Shown: piece after piece, positions 19,310-29,022 of the stretch | Numbering within the stretch: the first letter of the stretch is position 1 | Layout: each line of letters begins with the position of its first letter | Assembly (NCBI GenBank): GCA_022826305.1 | Contig: JAJDVC010000044.1 | Coordinates: 1-37,238 of the forward strand | Direction: 5' to 3' | DNA: 37,238 bases | Origin: Gammaproteobacteria bacterium | GTDB taxonomy: Bacteria > Pseudomonadota > Gammaproteobacteria > Arenicellales > Poriferihabitantaceae | Made by a program: the position numbers and the translations under genes | The notes under the pieces: generated by a model | Told to the model about the DNA's origin: nothing | Databases searched by the model: none | The model's input: the letters and a program-made list of their open reading frames with translations, nothing else

Positions 19310-19732
19310 GCCAACCTGTCTGCAGCAGTCTCTTTCCTTGCCGGCATTTGAGAAGGGACTGCCGATTCCTGCCGCTGGCGTACCGTCCCTGATGTCCGAT
19401 CTCCCGCAACCCTGCAACTTCCGGCAACCCGGAACAGGTACTCGGAGCAACTCTGCAGGAGAGAAATCCCGGGCCTTGTCCATCGCTGCCGACAAGGTTC
19501 GAGAACCTTGGCAATCATGGCATCCGCCCTGTACTGGAGCAGTTCCGTCCATAAAAAACGCGCGCTTCAGGAGATTCCCGGCCCACCAAACAGGTTCCAG
19601 CCATCCTGCCGACAAACACGTGACCGGAGCAGCGCGGCTTGCGGACACCCGCTGCTGATTGCCTGATGGTTATGGACTGCCGCCGGAACTTGGGATATAA
19701 GAGACTCGGATATTCAAGACAATGGTGCAGAA
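19310..19732. other. Intergenic region with an 18-bp palindrome
   Basis: No convincing gene is seen in these 423 bases. The main feature is the near-perfect palindrome CAAGGTTC-GA-GAACCTTG at 19493-19510. It could be an operator or the stem of a terminator for the amidotransferase gene, but no T-run follows. An AT-rich stretch GGGATATAAGAG at about 19692-19703 may hold the gloB promoter. Confidence 0.35.
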
Positions 19733-20524
19733 GTGATCGTAAAGCAGATATGGACCGGCAATGCCTACCGCAATTTCAATTACCTGATCGCGTGCCCGGA
19801 AACCGGTGAGGCGCTCGCCGTAGACCCCCTGGATCACGGGAAATGCCTGGCACATGCACGGGACCAGGGCTGGGAAATCACCCGGATTGTCAATACCCAC
19901 GAGCACGGGGACCATACCGGCGGCAATCACGAGATGGTGGCGGCGACCGGCGCCCGGGTCCTTGCTCACCACAAGGCCCAAAGGGCCATTCCGGAGATGA
20001 CCGACGGGCTCTCCGCAGGTGATGTCGTCCGCATCGGCAAGACCGTTGAACTGGAGGTCATGGATACTCCGGGACATACCATGAGCCATGTATGCCTGCT
20101 GTCCCACACGGATACCCCCGGCCTGTTTTGCGGGGATACGCTGTTCAACGCCGGAGCGGGAAACTGCCATAATGGGGGACATCCCAGGGAACTGTATGAC
20201 ACCTTCGTCAATCAACTGGACCAGTTGCCCGGCAGCACCCGGATTTATCCCGGCCATGATTACCTGCACAACAACCTTCGGTTCACGCTCGAGCGGGAGC
20301 CAGGAAATACCGATGCCCGAAACCTGCTGTCAGACACACTGAATCAGGATCCTGCCGATGCGCTGATTACAACGCTCGAGCAGGAAAGACGCATCAACAC
20401 GTTCTTCCGGCTAGACAGCCCGGAGGTTATCGGGCGACTGCGGCTCGAATATCCGGACCTGGATCCCGAACCTGATCCCGAGGCGGTATTCCTGAAGCTC
20501 AGGGAGCTCAGGAACAGCTGGTAG
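19733..20524 (+). CDS. gloB: Hydroxyacylglutathione hydrolase (glyoxalase II)
   Basis: Metallo-beta-lactamase-fold hydrolase of 263 residues that releases glutathione and D-lactate from S-lactoylglutathione in methylglyoxal detoxification. The first metal site is THEHGDH (55-61), followed by the ligands in DTPGHTMSH, FCGDTLF and IYPGHDY. The C-terminal region EQERRINTFFR resembles the substrate-binding domain of glyoxalase II. The start is GTG at 19733, fixed by the conserved KQIWTGNAYRNFNYL. Convergent with dut. Assignment to this reaction rather than another MBL thioesterase rests on the C-terminal domain. Confidence 0.92.
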   Translation: MIVKQIWTGNAYRNFNYLIACPETGEALAVDPLDHGKCLAHARDQGWEITRIVNTHEHGDHTGGNHEMVAATGARVLAHHKAQRAIPEMTDGLSAGDVVRIGKTVELEVMDTPGHTMSHVCLLSHTDTPGLFCGDTLFNAGAGNCHNGGHPRELYDTFVNQLDQLPGSTRIYPGHDYLHNNLRFTLEREPGNTDARNLLSDTLNQDPADALITTLEQERRINTFFRLDSPEVIGRLRLEYPDLDPEPDPEAVFLKLRELRNSW

Positions 20525-20730
20525 CGTATCCGGCCACATCGGCTCCGGGCAGTGGACCGGGACAAATCGAGGGCCCAGTCCCTGCCTGGAGCCCGGCATT
20601 CGAGCGGCACTGCGCCAGTGGAAAGGTCAATGCGTGATACCTCACGGGATGACCGCGATGCTCCGGACCCGGGGCTCCTGGAAACAGCACGCAAGCGCGG
20701 TTCCGGAACAGGCGCCTGCCGCATTCTCCC

Positions 20731-21189
20731 CTATCTTTTTCCGGTTGAGCCGAAACCGCCTTCGGAACGATCCGAGACATCAAATTCATCCACGACCTCG
20801 AACTCCGCCTGGATTACCGGAACAAACATCATCTGGGCAATCCGGTCACCTGGAGAAATCGTGAATTCCGCCTGACCCCGATTCCAGCAGGAGACGAACA
20901 ACTGGCCCTGGTAATCCGAGTCGATCAGACCGGTCAGGTTTCCGAGCACGATCCCGTGCCTGTGTCCCAGTCCCGATCGCGGGATCACGACGGCTGCCAT
21001 GAGCGGATTCCCGATGTGGACGGCTATCCCGGTCGGAATCAGTTCCGTGTTCCCCGGGAGCAGTACCAGGGGAGTGTCCAGGCAGGCGCGCAGGTCCATG
21101 CCGGCCGATCCCTTGGTCGCGTATCCGGGCAAACCGAATTCGCGCTCCATGCGGGAATCCAGAACCTTCACCTGTATCGATACGCTCAT
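20731..21189 (-). CDS. dut: dUTP diphosphatase
   Basis: Trimeric dUTPase, 152 residues; hydrolyses dUTP to dUMP and keeps uracil out of DNA. Visible motifs include [51 protein letters not shown] and the C-terminal arm [13 protein letters not shown] ribosome binding site GGAAG is five bases upstream of the ATG. It sits 17 bases after coaBC in the same direction, the common gammaproteobacterial arrangement. Confidence 0.97.
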   Translation of the reverse strand: MSVSIQVKVLDSRMEREFGLPGYATKGSAGMDLRACLDTPLVLLPGNTELIPTGIAVHIGNPLMAAVVIPRSGLGHRHGIVLGNLTGLIDSDYQGQLFVSCWNRGQAEFTISPGDRIAQMMFVPVIQAEFEVVDEFDVSDRSEGGFGSTGKR

Positions 21190-21206
21190 GACGCTTCCGG
21201 CATCCT

Positions 21207-22463
21207 TCAGGACCGTCTGCCTGCCGTGGCCGCTTCCTGTTGATCCGGGTCTTCACGCCGGCTCATGAGGTCGTGGACAATCTCCATGAGACGCACCGAC
21301 AGCCCGTACTTGTCGGTTCTCTGCAACGGGATATCTCCAAGGCGGTGATGGACGGTTACCGCATTGCTGTCGCTGCCGAACGGGCTTTCCTGCCCGGCAA
21401 CCTGATTGGCTACGATCATGTCCACACCCTTCTCCACCAGCTTTTCCCGCGCATGCTTCTCCACCTGCTCGGTTTCGGCGGCGAATCCCACCGTGAACGG
21501 CCTGGAATCCAGTGACGCAACGGTTGCCAGGATATCCGGGTTGCGAACCAGATCAACCGTCATCCTCTGCTCCCTCTTCTTGATTTTCTGAGCCGCCCGG
21601 ATCACGGGCCGATAATCAGAAACGGCGGCTACAGCGATGAAGATGTCCGCATCGTCGATGTGCTGCATGACGCCATCGAACATCTGCTGCGCTGACCGAA
21701 TGTCGATTCTCGTCACCCCGTCGGGCGTCCGGAGGTGAACAGGGCCGCTGATCAGGGTCACCACTGCACCCAGATCGCTTGCAGCGGCGGCGAGCGCGAA
21801 CCCCATTTTTCCGGAACTCCGGTTGGTGATGCCCCTGACCGGGTCCATTTCCTCCCAGGTCGGACCAGCCGTAACGACAACTCTCTTCCCGGCAAAACGG
21901 ACGGGGGTCCCGTCACCAAGCAGCTGGTCGGCGATTTCATCAGGCTCGGCCATGCGACCGGGGCCGTTTTCTCCGCAGGCCTGGTCGCCGGACCCGGGGC
22001 CGACAACCCGGATTCCCCGGCGCTGCAGGGTCTTCAGGTTTTCCTGCGTCGCGGTCTGCTGCCACATCTGCTGATTCATGGCTGGCGCAATCACCACCTC
22101 GGCGCTGGCCGCAAGCACAACGGTCTCGAGCAGGTCCTGTGCCCGGCCCGACGCGAGGTTAGCCATGAAATTCGCGGTAGCTGGAGCAATGACGACAAGC
22201 TCTGCCCAGCGCGCAATCTCTATGTGCCCCATGCCGGACTCGGCCTCGGTGTCGAGCAGTCGACGGAATACCGGATGACCGCTGACAGCCTGCAGGGTCA
22301 GGGGTGTGATGAACTCACAGGCCGCGTCGGTCATGACAACGCGCACCTCGGCACCCCTTTCCTTCAACCGCCTGATCAGGTCCGGGGACTTGTACGCAGA
22401 GATACCTCCCGTCACGCCCACCAGGATGCGGAGATTTTTCCTGATTGATACAATGCTGTCCAT
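21207..22463 (-). CDS. coaBC: Phosphopantothenoylcysteine decarboxylase / synthetase
   Basis: Bifunctional coenzyme A enzyme (Dfp), 418 residues. The N-terminal CoaC flavin domain has [11 protein letters not shown], the catalytic histidine in [17 protein letters not shown], and the substrate-lid cysteine in [15 protein letters not shown]. The C-terminal CoaB domain has [25 protein letters not shown] and AAVSDYRP followed by KIKK. The ATG at 22463 is preferred over a GTG-like start at 22481. No Shine-Dalgarno sequence is seen; a possible promoter lies very close to the ATG. Operon with dut. Confidence 0.97.
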   Translation of the reverse strand: MDSIVSIRKNLRILVGVTGGISAYKSPDLIRRLKERGAEVRVVMTDAACEFITPLTLQAVSGHPVFRRLLDTEAESGMGHIEIARWAELVVIAPATANFMANLASGRAQDLLETVVLAASAEVVIAPAMNQQMWQQTATQENLKTLQRRGIRVVGPGSGDQACGENGPGRMAEPDEIADQLLGDGTPVRFAGKRVVVTAGPTWEEMDPVRGITNRSSGKMGFALAAAASDLGAVVTLISGPVHLRTPDGVTRIDIRSAQQMFDGVMQHIDDADIFIAVAAVSDYRPVIRAAQKIKKREQRMTVDLVRNPDILATVASLDSRPFTVGFAAETEQVEKHAREKLVEKGVDMIVANQVAGQESPFGSDSNAVTVHHRLGDIPLQRTDKYGLSVRLMEIVHDLMSRREDPDQQEAATAGRRS

Positions 22464-22469
22464 GGAGCA

Positions 22470-22497
22470 AGTGTAACCCAACTTGCCGCCCCTTCAA
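22470..22497 (-). promoter_or_regulatory. Candidate coaBC promoter adjoining the ATG
   Basis: On the minus strand TTGAAG (22492-22497) and TACACT (22470-22475) are 16 bases apart. Transcription would start at or very near the coaBC ATG at 22463, implying a leaderless or very short-leadered message. This fits the absence of a Shine-Dalgarno sequence. Confidence 0.3.
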
Positions 22498-22599
22498 CAA
22501 GGCGCCAGGCTTGCGCGTGCCTGCGCCCCGTACCTTTCTTCGCATCCGGTTCCCGCCCTTCCGGGGTGTGCCGCAACGTCGGGAACGGCCCGAAATTCC

Positions 22600-22629
22600 T
22601 TGTAATTCTCCACTGACGATTTGTATGAT
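22600..22629 (+). promoter_or_regulatory. Candidate cobO promoter
   Basis: TTGTAA at 22600-22605 and TATGAT at 22624-22629 are 18 bases apart, giving a predicted start near 22636 and a leader of about 30 bases. The leader is too short for a cobalamin riboswitch, and none was seen. Confidence 0.45.
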
Positions 22630-22666
22630 CGGTTTTCATTGAAATCGGCAAGACCCGTTCCCGCCA

Positions 22667-23203
22667 ATGAAATCACGTGAAAGACGGATCGGTATTACCC
22701 TGGTCCATACCGGCAGCGGAAAAGGCAAGTCATCCAGCGCCTTCGGCGTGGTATTCCGTGCTGCGGGATGGGGCATGAACGTCTGCGTCATACAATACAT
22801 CAAGGGGAAGTGGAAAACCGGCGAACGGCAAGCCGCCGGGAAATTCGACAACATCGAATGGCATACCCTGGGAGACGGATTTACCTGGGACACCAGGAAT
22901 CCGGAACAGGATATCAAGACCAGCCGCGGTATCTGGGAATTCAGCAAGGAGAAGATCCTGTCGGAAAAGTACGATCTGGTACTGCTGGACGAGATCAATT
23001 ACTGCAGCAGCTACGGCTGGATTTCCGGCCAGGAGATTGCCGATTTCATCAGGCACGGCAAACCCCGCTGGCTGCACCTGATCCTGACCGGCCGCAACGC
23101 ACCGGAGGAAGTGGTGGAGGCTGCCGACACGGTCTCCGAAATGACCAAGGTCAAGCATGCCTTCGACCAGGGAATCAAGGCTGCCCAGGGCGTCGAATTC
23201 TGA
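22667..23203 (+). CDS. cobO: Cob(I)yrinic acid a,c-diamide adenosyltransferase
   Basis: ATP:corrinoid adenosyltransferase of the BtuR/CobO/CobP family, 178 residues. It adds the upper adenosyl ligand to cobalamin or its precursor. The P-loop HTGSGKGKSSSAFG is at about 14-27. YIKGKWKTGE, DLVLLDEINY and LILTGRNAPEEVVEAADTVSEM are family blocks, ending in KAAQGVEF. No other cobalamin gene is in the window, so de novo synthesis against salvage cannot be decided. It is divergent from coaBC. Confidence 0.95.
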   Translation: MKSRERRIGITLVHTGSGKGKSSSAFGVVFRAAGWGMNVCVIQYIKGKWKTGERQAAGKFDNIEWHTLGDGFTWDTRNPEQDIKTSRGIWEFSKEKILSEKYDLVLLDEINYCSSYGWISGQEIADFIRHGKPRWLHLILTGRNAPEEVVEAADTVSEMTKVKHAFDQGIKAAQGVEF

Positions 23204-23430
23204 GCCGGCCGGCCTGGTCCGCTGATCCCCGCCCATTTCCGGATTGGCCCTTTTCCCATGTCGGGCCTGTCAATGATCTTCATCAGGATGGAGTGCCACA
23301 GGGGCTGGACGGATATCGATCACAGACCCGGCAACACTGGACCGGATGTCCTGCTGACCCCTATCTCAGCAAAAGATGTCCGCCCTGCCTGCCCCCAATA
23401 CATCGCCTTGTTCCTGAAAGGAAAGGACAC

Positions 23431-23715
23431 ATGAATTTCAAAAAGCCGGCAGACACACCAGCAACACCGACAGCAGGGCCTTCGGCGGGTTCAACCCTGC
23501 AGGCGAGGCCGGCAATTTGCGCCCGATTGCTTCACACATCCCGCTACCCGCCCTGCACTCTTCGGAAAACGGATCGAATCGCCATGAACCGGATTACAAC
23601 GGTCCGATGCGCCGGCAGGAGTATCCAGGCCCCTTGTATCGGACATCATCATCCGCAACCACTGTCCGCACAGGGAAAACCGGGGACATGTCCAGCCCGC
23701 CGGATTGCGGAATAA
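23431..23715 (+). CDS. Possible small protein, 94 residues
   Basis: Begins MNFKKPADTPATPT and has the best ribosome binding site in this part of the window, AGGAAAGG four bases before the ATG. The first 25 residues are rich in Pro, Thr and Ala. The rest is rich in Arg, Cys and His with no family resemblance, so the frame may be real only in its 5' part or may be fortuitous. Confidence 0.2.
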   Translation: MNFKKPADTPATPTAGPSAGSTLQARPAICARLLHTSRYPPCTLRKTDRIAMNRITTVRCAGRSIQAPCIGHHHPQPLSAQGKPGTCPARRIAE

Positions 23716-23776
23716 TGCCCTTGAACAGGTTTGCCGGGGATGCTCAAGAACCATCCTCGTCGCAATCAGAAAATAA

Positions 23777-23782
23777 TATAAT
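23777..23782 (+). promoter_or_regulatory. Candidate -10 box for the sox operon
   Basis: A perfect TATAAT in an AT-rich stretch, 60 bases before the soxB ATG. No good -35 box stands 16-18 bases upstream, so activation by a regulator would be plausible; no site for one was identified. Confidence 0.3.
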
Positions 23783-23841
23783 CGTTTCCGAAAATATACT
23801 CGGCATGCCCGCTACCGCCGCAAACCAGATATTCCGCCCAC

Positions 23842-25086
23842 ATGGAACGCTATTCCATTTTCAGCCTCGCGCGTAACGCAATCAGCCATCACCGGGGCTG
23901 GCAGCGCGCCTGGCGCAGCCCTGATCCGCAAAAGACCTATGATGTCGTGATCATAGGGGGTGGCGGGCATGGTCTTGCGACCGCCTATTACCTGGCCAGG
24001 GAATGTGATGCAGGGAGGGTTGCGGTGCTGGAAAAGGGATGGCTGGGCGGCGGCAACACGGGCAGGAACACGACCATCGTCCGCTCCAACTACCTGTGGG
24101 ACGAGTCGGCAGGCATCTACGAGCACGCGATGAAGCTGTGGGAGAAGCTCAGTGCGGACCTGAACTACAATGTCATGTTCTCGCAGCGCGGGCTGCTGCA
24201 TCTGGCCCACAGCGTTCACGACATGCAGGAGATCGGCCGAAGAGGCAGCGCAATCTACCTGAACGGGATTGATTCGGAATTCCTCACGCCCGGGCAGGTC
24301 AGGGAAATGGTGCCATTCATCAATCTCGACTGCCGCTACCCGGTCATGGGCGCACTGCTGCAGCGCCGGGGCGGAACCGCAAGACATGATGCGGTTGCAT
24401 GGGGCTATGCCAGGGCAGCGGACAATCTGGGCGTGGACATCATTCAGAACTGCGAGGTCACGGGATTCCGGATTGAAGACAATACGGTAACCGGCATCGA
24501 GACCACACGCGGCCTGATCGGTGCAAGGAAGGTGGGTTGTGTCGTTGCGGGACACTGCAGCCAGCTGGCCGAACTGGCGGGGTTCAGGTTGCCGATCGAG
24601 TCCTTTCCACTCCAGGCGCTGGTCTCCGAACCGGTGAAGCCGGTACTGGACTGCGTGGTGATGTCAGGCAGCGTGCATGCCTATATCAGCCAGTCGGACA
24701 AGGGAGAACTCGTTATCGGCGCAGGTTCCGACGGCTACAACTCCTATTCGCAACGGGGGGGATTCGATATCATCGAGGAAACCGTCGGCCCGGTGATCGA
24801 ACTGTATCCGGTTTTCTCGCGCCTGAAGATGCTCCGTCACTGGGCGGGCATTGTCGACGTTACCGTGGACCGCTCTCCGATCATTTCCAGGACACCGGTG
24901 AAAAACCTGTTCTTCAACTGCGGCTGGGGAACCGGGGGATTCAAGGCGACGCCTGGTTCCGGTCACGTTTTCGCCCACTCCATTGCACGCGGAGAAATGC
25001 ATCCGATAGCCGAACCGTTTTCGATCAACCGGTTCAACACCGGGGCGCTTATCGACGAGGGGGCCGCGGCAGCGGTGGCGCACTGA
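23842..25086 (+). CDS. soxB: Sarcosine oxidase, beta subunit
   Basis: Beta subunit of heterotetrameric sarcosine oxidase, 414 residues. It holds the FAD site where sarcosine is oxidised and contributes the covalent FMN. The N-terminal motif is [20 protein letters not shown] (about 33-52). [14 protein letters not shown] (72-85) follows. The histidine in [11 protein letters not shown] (His182) is likely the residue that carries covalent FMN in this family. The C-terminal [14 protein letters not shown] and [14 protein letters not shown] are typical of glycine oxidase-like folds. The N-terminus [14 protein letters not shown] is the standard SoxB start. First gene of soxBDAG; the stop codon overlaps the soxD start by one base. 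Confidence 0.96.
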   Translation: MERYSIFSLARNAISHHRGWQRAWRSPDPQKTYDVVIIGGGGHGLATAYYLARECDAGRVAVLEKGWLGGGNTGRNTTIVRSNYLWDESAGIYEHAMKLWEKLSADLNYNVMFSQRGLLHLAHSVHDMQEIGRRGSAIYLNGIDSEFLTPGQVREMVPFINLDCRYPVMGALLQRRGGTARHDAVAWGYARAADNLGVDIIQNCEVTGFRIEDNTVTGIETTRGLIGARKVGCVVAGHCSQLAELAGFRLPIESFPLQALVSEPVKPVLDCVVMSGSVHAYISQSDKGELVIGAGSDGYNSYSQRGGFDIIEETVGPVIELYPVFSRLKMLRHWAGIVDVTVDRSPIISRTPVKNLFFNCGWGTGGFKATPGSGHVFAHSIARGEMHPIAEPFSINRFNTGALIDEGAAAAVAH

Positions 25087-25367
25087 TGCTGATCATCACC
25101 TGCCCCTGGTGCGGACAAAGGGACCAGAGCGAGTTCACGGCTCATGGTGAAGCACATGTCGCGCGCCCCGAACACCCGGAACAACTCACCGAATCGCAGT
25201 GGGGAGACTATGTCTTCTTCCGCTCCAACCCCAAGGGCGTGCACCATGAACGCTGGGTGCACACCCACGGCTGCCGCCGCTGGTTCAACGTGGTGCGCGA
25301 CACCGTGACCGATCACATCTTCGCCACTTACCGACCCGGCGAACGGAAACCGGAAATCAAGGGATGA
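25086..25367 (+). CDS. soxD: Sarcosine oxidase, delta subunit
   Basis: Small zinc-binding subunit of sarcosine oxidase, 93 residues. CPWCG at 6-10, a conserved histidine-rich middle and HGCRRWFNVVRDT at 61-73 provide the expected Cys/His zinc ligands. DYVFFRSNPKG and EHW-like residues in HHERWVHTHGC are family hallmarks. It starts on the last base of the soxB stop and ends in an ATGA overlap with soxA, showing translational coupling. Confidence 0.95.
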   Translation: MLIITCPWCGQRDQSEFTAHGEAHVARPEHPEQLTESQWGDYVFFRSNPKGVHHERWVHTHGCRRWFNVVRDTVTDHIFATYRPGERKPEIKG

Positions 25368-28363
25368 GTGTGCAGCAGTTCCGTCTCGAACGTGAATCCA
25401 CGATCAACCGCAGCCGGGTCATCCGGTTCTGGTTCAATGACACCGCCCATGAGGGCTACCAGGGGGACACGCTGGCCTCCGCCCTGCTCGCCAACGGGGT
25501 GCGGCTCGTCGCCCGCAGCTTCAAGTACCACCGGCCACGCGGCATCTACACGGCGGGACCGGAAGAACCCAATGCCCTGGTGCAACTGGAGGAAGGCGCC
25601 TATACGGAACCCAACCGTCGCGCCACCGAAATCGAGATATACGATGGACTGAGAGCCAGGTCCCAGAACTGCTGGCCGTCCGTGGATTTCGATCTGGGTG
25701 CGGCAAGTTCCTTTTTTGACCGCCTGCTGCCCGCAGGGTTCTACTACAAGACCTTCATGTGGCCACGGTCATTCTGGATGCTCTATGAAAAGTACATTCG
25801 CAGGGCGGCGGGGCTGGGAAGGTCGCCGATGGAAGCAGACCCGGACTGTTACGACAAGACCTACGCGCACTGCGATGTGCTGATCGTCGGCGGCGGGCCA
25901 GCCGGCATTCAGGCGGCAAGAGCCGCCGGGCTTGCAGGCGCCAGGGTCATCCTGGCGGATGAAAGACCCGGACTCGGCGGTTCCCTGCTCGGTGAGAAAT
26001 ACGTGATCAACGACCGGCCGGCCATGGACTGGGTCGATGAGCGGAAATCTGAACTCTCCGACATGCCCGAAGTCTGCGTGCTGACCCGGACAACGGTTAC
26101 CGGGTACTATGACTACAATTTCCTGGTCGCCAACGAGCGGGTAAGCGAACATCTCGGGCCACATAACTCCGGGGCGCCCAAGGAACGCCTGTGGAAGATC
26201 CGCGCACGACATGTGGTGCTGGCAACCGGCGCGATCGAGCGACCCCTGGTTTTCGCGGATTGCGACCGCCCCGGCGTCATGCTGTCCAGCGCGATTCGAA
26301 ACTACATACACCGGTTTTCCGTGCTGCCGGGAAAGCGCTTCGTCATACTGACCAACAACGACACGGGATACCGCACCGCCCTGGATATTCTCGACGCAGG
26401 GGGCATGGTAGCCGTCATCGATATCCGCAGCCATCCCGCAGGAGAGCTTCCGGACACGGCAAGAAACACCGGCATCAGGGTGCTGGAAGCCCGCACGATC
26501 ACCGCCGTCAACTACGCGAAGGGAACCATCCGCAGCGTCGAGGTCATGCAGTTGTCGGAAGACTGTACACAGGTGACCGGGAATGCCGAACGAATCCGTT
26601 GCGATACGGTAGGTGTCTCGGGAGGCTGGAACCCGACCGTGCACCTGTTCAGCCAGGGCAGGGGAACCCTGCGTTTCTGCGAGCGGAACCAGTGCTTCGT
26701 GCCGGATCGACCATCACGCAACAATCCGGTTACCCTTGCGGGATCCTGCCGTGCGACCTGGCGGCTTGGCGACTGCCTGAAGGAAGGGTTCGATGCGGGG
26801 ATCTCGGCCGCTGGCGAAGCGGGATTCGCAATGCCCGGCATGACGCACGAAGAAGACGCCGTGCAGGACACGGACCACCACGAACCTCGTCCCGTATGGA
26901 TACTGCCGTGCGAACACCCGATCGGGCAGGGCAGGAAAAAGCATTTCCATGAAATGCAGAACGATGCCACCATAGCCGATATCGCACTCGCCGACCGTGA
27001 AGGATTCTCGTCGATCGAACATCTCAAGCGATACACGACAACCGGCATGGGAACGGATCAGGGCAAGCTGTCCAATCTCAATGCCCTGCTCGCCCTGTCG
27101 GAAATACAGGGCGTGCCCATGTCCGGCGGCAGGGTCACGACATACAGGCCGCCTTACACGCCCCTTACCATGGGATCGATAGTGGGCCACGACCGGCGCG
27201 ACCTTTTCCTGCAGAGGCGCAAGACCCCCATCCACTCCTGGCATGACAGGGCCGGAGCGGTATATGAGGATGTCGGGGACTGGGAAAGACCGCGCTATTA
27301 CCCGGGCCCGGCTGAAACGATGCATGATGCCGTGCAGCGTGAATGCCTGGCGGTCCGGCAATCCTGCGGGTTGCTGGACGCCTCGACCCTGGGCAAGATC
27401 GATCTTCAGGGAAGGAACTGCAGGTGGCTGCTGAACATGCTGTACACCAACGCCTGGGACAACCTCTCCGCAGGCAGATGCCGGTACGGATTGATGCTCA
27501 ATGAACATGGCATGGTCTTTGACGATGGCGTAACCACCTGTCTTGATGACAACCACTATCACATGACGACCACTACGGGCGGAGCGGCCCGGGTCATGAA
27601 CTGGATCGAGGAGTGGCTGCAGACCGAATGGCCGGACCTCGAAGTCTTTGCCACGAGCGTCACGGAACAGTGGGCAGTCGCGTCCCTGAGCGGCCCGAAT
27701 GCCCGTGCCCTGCTTTCCGGGCTGACCGATGTTCCGCTCGATGATGCATCCTTCCCGTTCATGTCATGCCGCAATGGAACCGTCGCCGGCATTCCGGCAC
27801 GAATCTTTCGAATCAGCTTCACGGGCGAGCTGTCCTTCGAGATAAATGTCCCCGCACGGTACGGCCTGGCCCTCTGGAAAGCCCTGATGGACGCCGGGGA
27901 GGAATACCGGATCTGTCCCTACGGAACCGAGGCGATGCATGTCCTGCGCGCTGAAAAGGGCTTTATCATTGCCGGTCAGGATACCGATGGCACGGTCACG
28001 CCGATGGACCTCGGAATGGACTGGATCGTCTCCCGGAAAAAGGAGGACTTTCTGGGCAAGCGGTCGTTTGACCGGACCGATACCGCGCGACCGGGCAGGA
28101 AGCAGCTCGTGGGGCTGCTCACCGAAGATCCGGAGTTCGTTATCCCCGAGGGAACACATGTCGTGAAAGCGATGAAGAACGCTCCGCCGATGGAAATGCT
28201 GGGACATGTGAGCTCAAGCTACATGAGTCCCAACACGGGACGTTCCATCGCCCTGGCGCTGATTGCCGACGGGTTCAACCTCAAGGGGCAGACGCTCAGC
28301 GTGGCCCTGATGAACGGAACCGGCCACCATGTCACGGTAACCGATCCGGTCTTCCTCAGGTGA
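25364..28363 (+). CDS. soxA: Sarcosine oxidase, alpha subunit
   Basis: Largest subunit, 999 residues. It binds NAD+ and tetrahydrofolate and channels the methyl group to 5,10-methylene-THF. The N-terminal about 100 residues form the ferredoxin-like domain (GYQGDTLASALLANGV, SFKYHRPRGI) without cluster cysteines, as in known SoxA. The dinucleotide loop is DVLIVGGGPAGIQAARAAG at 171-189, followed by ADERPGLGGSLL. VVLATGAIERPLVF and GVSGGWNPTVHLFSQ come next. The C-terminal 400 residues are a glycine-cleavage T-protein-like fold with LLDASTLGKIDL, RISFTGELSFEINVP and LRAEKGFIIAGQDTDGT. Full-length and intact. Twenty bases separate it from soxG. Confidence 0.97.
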   Translation: MSVQQFRLERESTINRSRVIRFWFNDTAHEGYQGDTLASALLANGVRLVARSFKYHRPRGIYTAGPEEPNALVQLEEGAYTEPNRRATEIEIYDGLRARSQNCWPSVDFDLGAASSFFDRLLPAGFYYKTFMWPRSFWMLYEKYIRRAAGLGRSPMEADPDCYDKTYAHCDVLIVGGGPAGIQAARAAGLAGARVILADERPGLGGSLLGEKYVINDRPAMDWVDERKSELSDMPEVCVLTRTTVTGYYDYNFLVANERVSEHLGPHNSGAPKERLWKIRARHVVLATGAIERPLVFADCDRPGVMLSSAIRNYIHRFSVLPGKRFVILTNNDTGYRTALDILDAGGMVAVIDIRSHPAGELPDTARNTGIRVLEARTITAVNYAKGTIRSVEVMQLSEDCTQVTGNAERIRCDTVGVSGGWNPTVHLFSQGRGTLRFCERNQCFVPDRPSRNNPVTLAGSCRATWRLGDCLKEGFDAGISAAGEAGFAMPGMTHEEDAVQDTDHHEPRPVWILPCEHPIGQGRKKHFHEMQNDATIADIALADREGFSSIEHLKRYTTTGMGTDQGKLSNLNALLALSEIQGVPMSGGRVTTYRPPYTPLTMGSIVGHDRRDLFLQRRKTPIHSWHDRAGAVYEDVGDWERPRYYPGPAETMHDAVQRECLAVRQSCGLLDASTLGKIDLQGRNCRWLLNMLYTNAWDNLSAGRCRYGLMLNEHGMVFDDGVTTCLDDNHYHMTTTTGGAARVMNWIEEWLQTEWPDLEVFATSVTEQWAVASLSGPNARALLSGLTDVPLDDASFPFMSCRNGTVAGIPARIFRISFTGELSFEINVPARYGLALWKALMDAGEEYRICPYGTEAMHVLRAEKGFIIAGQDTDGTVTPMDLGMDWIVSRKKEDFLGKRSFDRTDTARPGRKQLVGLLTEDPEFVIPEGTHVVKAMKNAPPMEMLGHVSSSYMSPNTGRSIALALIADGFNLKGQTLSVALMNGTGHHVTVTDPVFLR

Positions 28364-28383
28364 CATGACGAAGCCGCAGGACC

Positions 28384-28947
28384 ATGAAAGAGATTGAAAC
28401 GACATCTCCGGCCTGTGCCAGAACCGGCATCGCAGGCGAAAATTCCCTGAGCGAGCTTCCGTGGTGCGGAAAGATCAACCTGCGCGGGAACCCGCAGAAC
28501 ACGGGGTTCCTGAGAAAGTCGGAAAAGGCGCTGGTCGTGAAACTGCCCCTGCATCCCAATACCTGCATCGACTATCTGGACAGAACCACCTATTGGCTCG
28601 GACCGGACGAGTGGTGCATCCATTGCCCCATCGGAGAAGTCGGAAACGCAATATCGCAGGCAGGCCAGGCACTCGGCCGGATCCATCATTCCCTGGTTGA
28701 CGTTTCAGACTACTATACCGTCCTGCGCCTGGAGGGCCCGGACGCAGAGGCGCTGCTCGCAAAGGCCTGTCCACTGGACCTGCACCCCAGGAAGTTCTGC
28801 GAAGGAACCTGCGCACAGACACGCTTCGGACATGCCAGCATCCTGCTGCACAGGACCGGCAGGGTTTCCGGCTTCAACATACAGGTGCGCTGGAGCTTTG
28901 CAGAATATGTCTGGGACTATCTGGCAAGCGGCATGCAGGTGCTTTAG
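28384..28947 (+). CDS. soxG: Sarcosine oxidase, gamma subunit
   Basis: Gamma subunit, 187 residues, distantly related to the T-protein fold. KINLRGNPQNTGFL, YWLGPDEWCIHCP, VDVSDYYTVLRLEGPDAEALLAKACPLDLHP and the C-terminal FNIQVRWSFAEYVWDYL are recognisable. Last gene of soxBDAG. The usual companions glyA, folD or purU for recycling the THF-bound C1 unit are absent here. Confidence 0.94.
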   Translation: MKEIETTSPACARTGIAGENSLSELPWCGKINLRGNPQNTGFLRKSEKALVVKLPLHPNTCIDYLDRTTYWLGPDEWCIHCPIGEVGNAISQAGQALGRIHHSLVDVSDYYTVLRLEGPDAEALLAKACPLDLHPRKFCEGTCAQTRFGHASILLHRTGRVSGFNIQVRWSFAEYVWDYLASGMQVL

Positions 28948-29022
28948 CCAGCGCCTCGACGAATCCCGGGATTCCGGTCGCGACATGTCTGCCGCGCCCC
29001 TGTCTGAGGTTCCGGGGCGGGG

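Larger units (their letters stand above)
23204..23841. other. Long intergenic region upstream of soxB
   Basis: About 640 bases. Apart from one possible small ORF at 23431-23715 and a -10-like box at 23777 nothing was recognised. I looked for glycine and cobalamin riboswitch cores because sarcosine and cobalamin genes flank it and found none convincing. The last about 80 bases are notably AT-rich, as expected for a promoter region. Confidence 0.45.

Noticed and set aside
19203-19658. 151-codon plus-strand frame spanning the end of the amidotransferase gene
   Set aside because: Starts inside the preceding gene in another frame and has no recognisable domain.
22464-22666. Cobalamin riboswitch upstream of cobO
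   Set aside because: No B12-box-like sequence is present and the predicted leader is only about 30 bases.
23204-23841. Glycine or cobalamin riboswitch before the sox operon
   Set aside because: A stretch around 23300 with GTGCCACAGGGGCTGG was considered but the surrounding conserved elements are missing.
25769-26644. 291-codon minus-strand frame inside soxA
   Set aside because: Antisense shadow; soxA is full length and intact.
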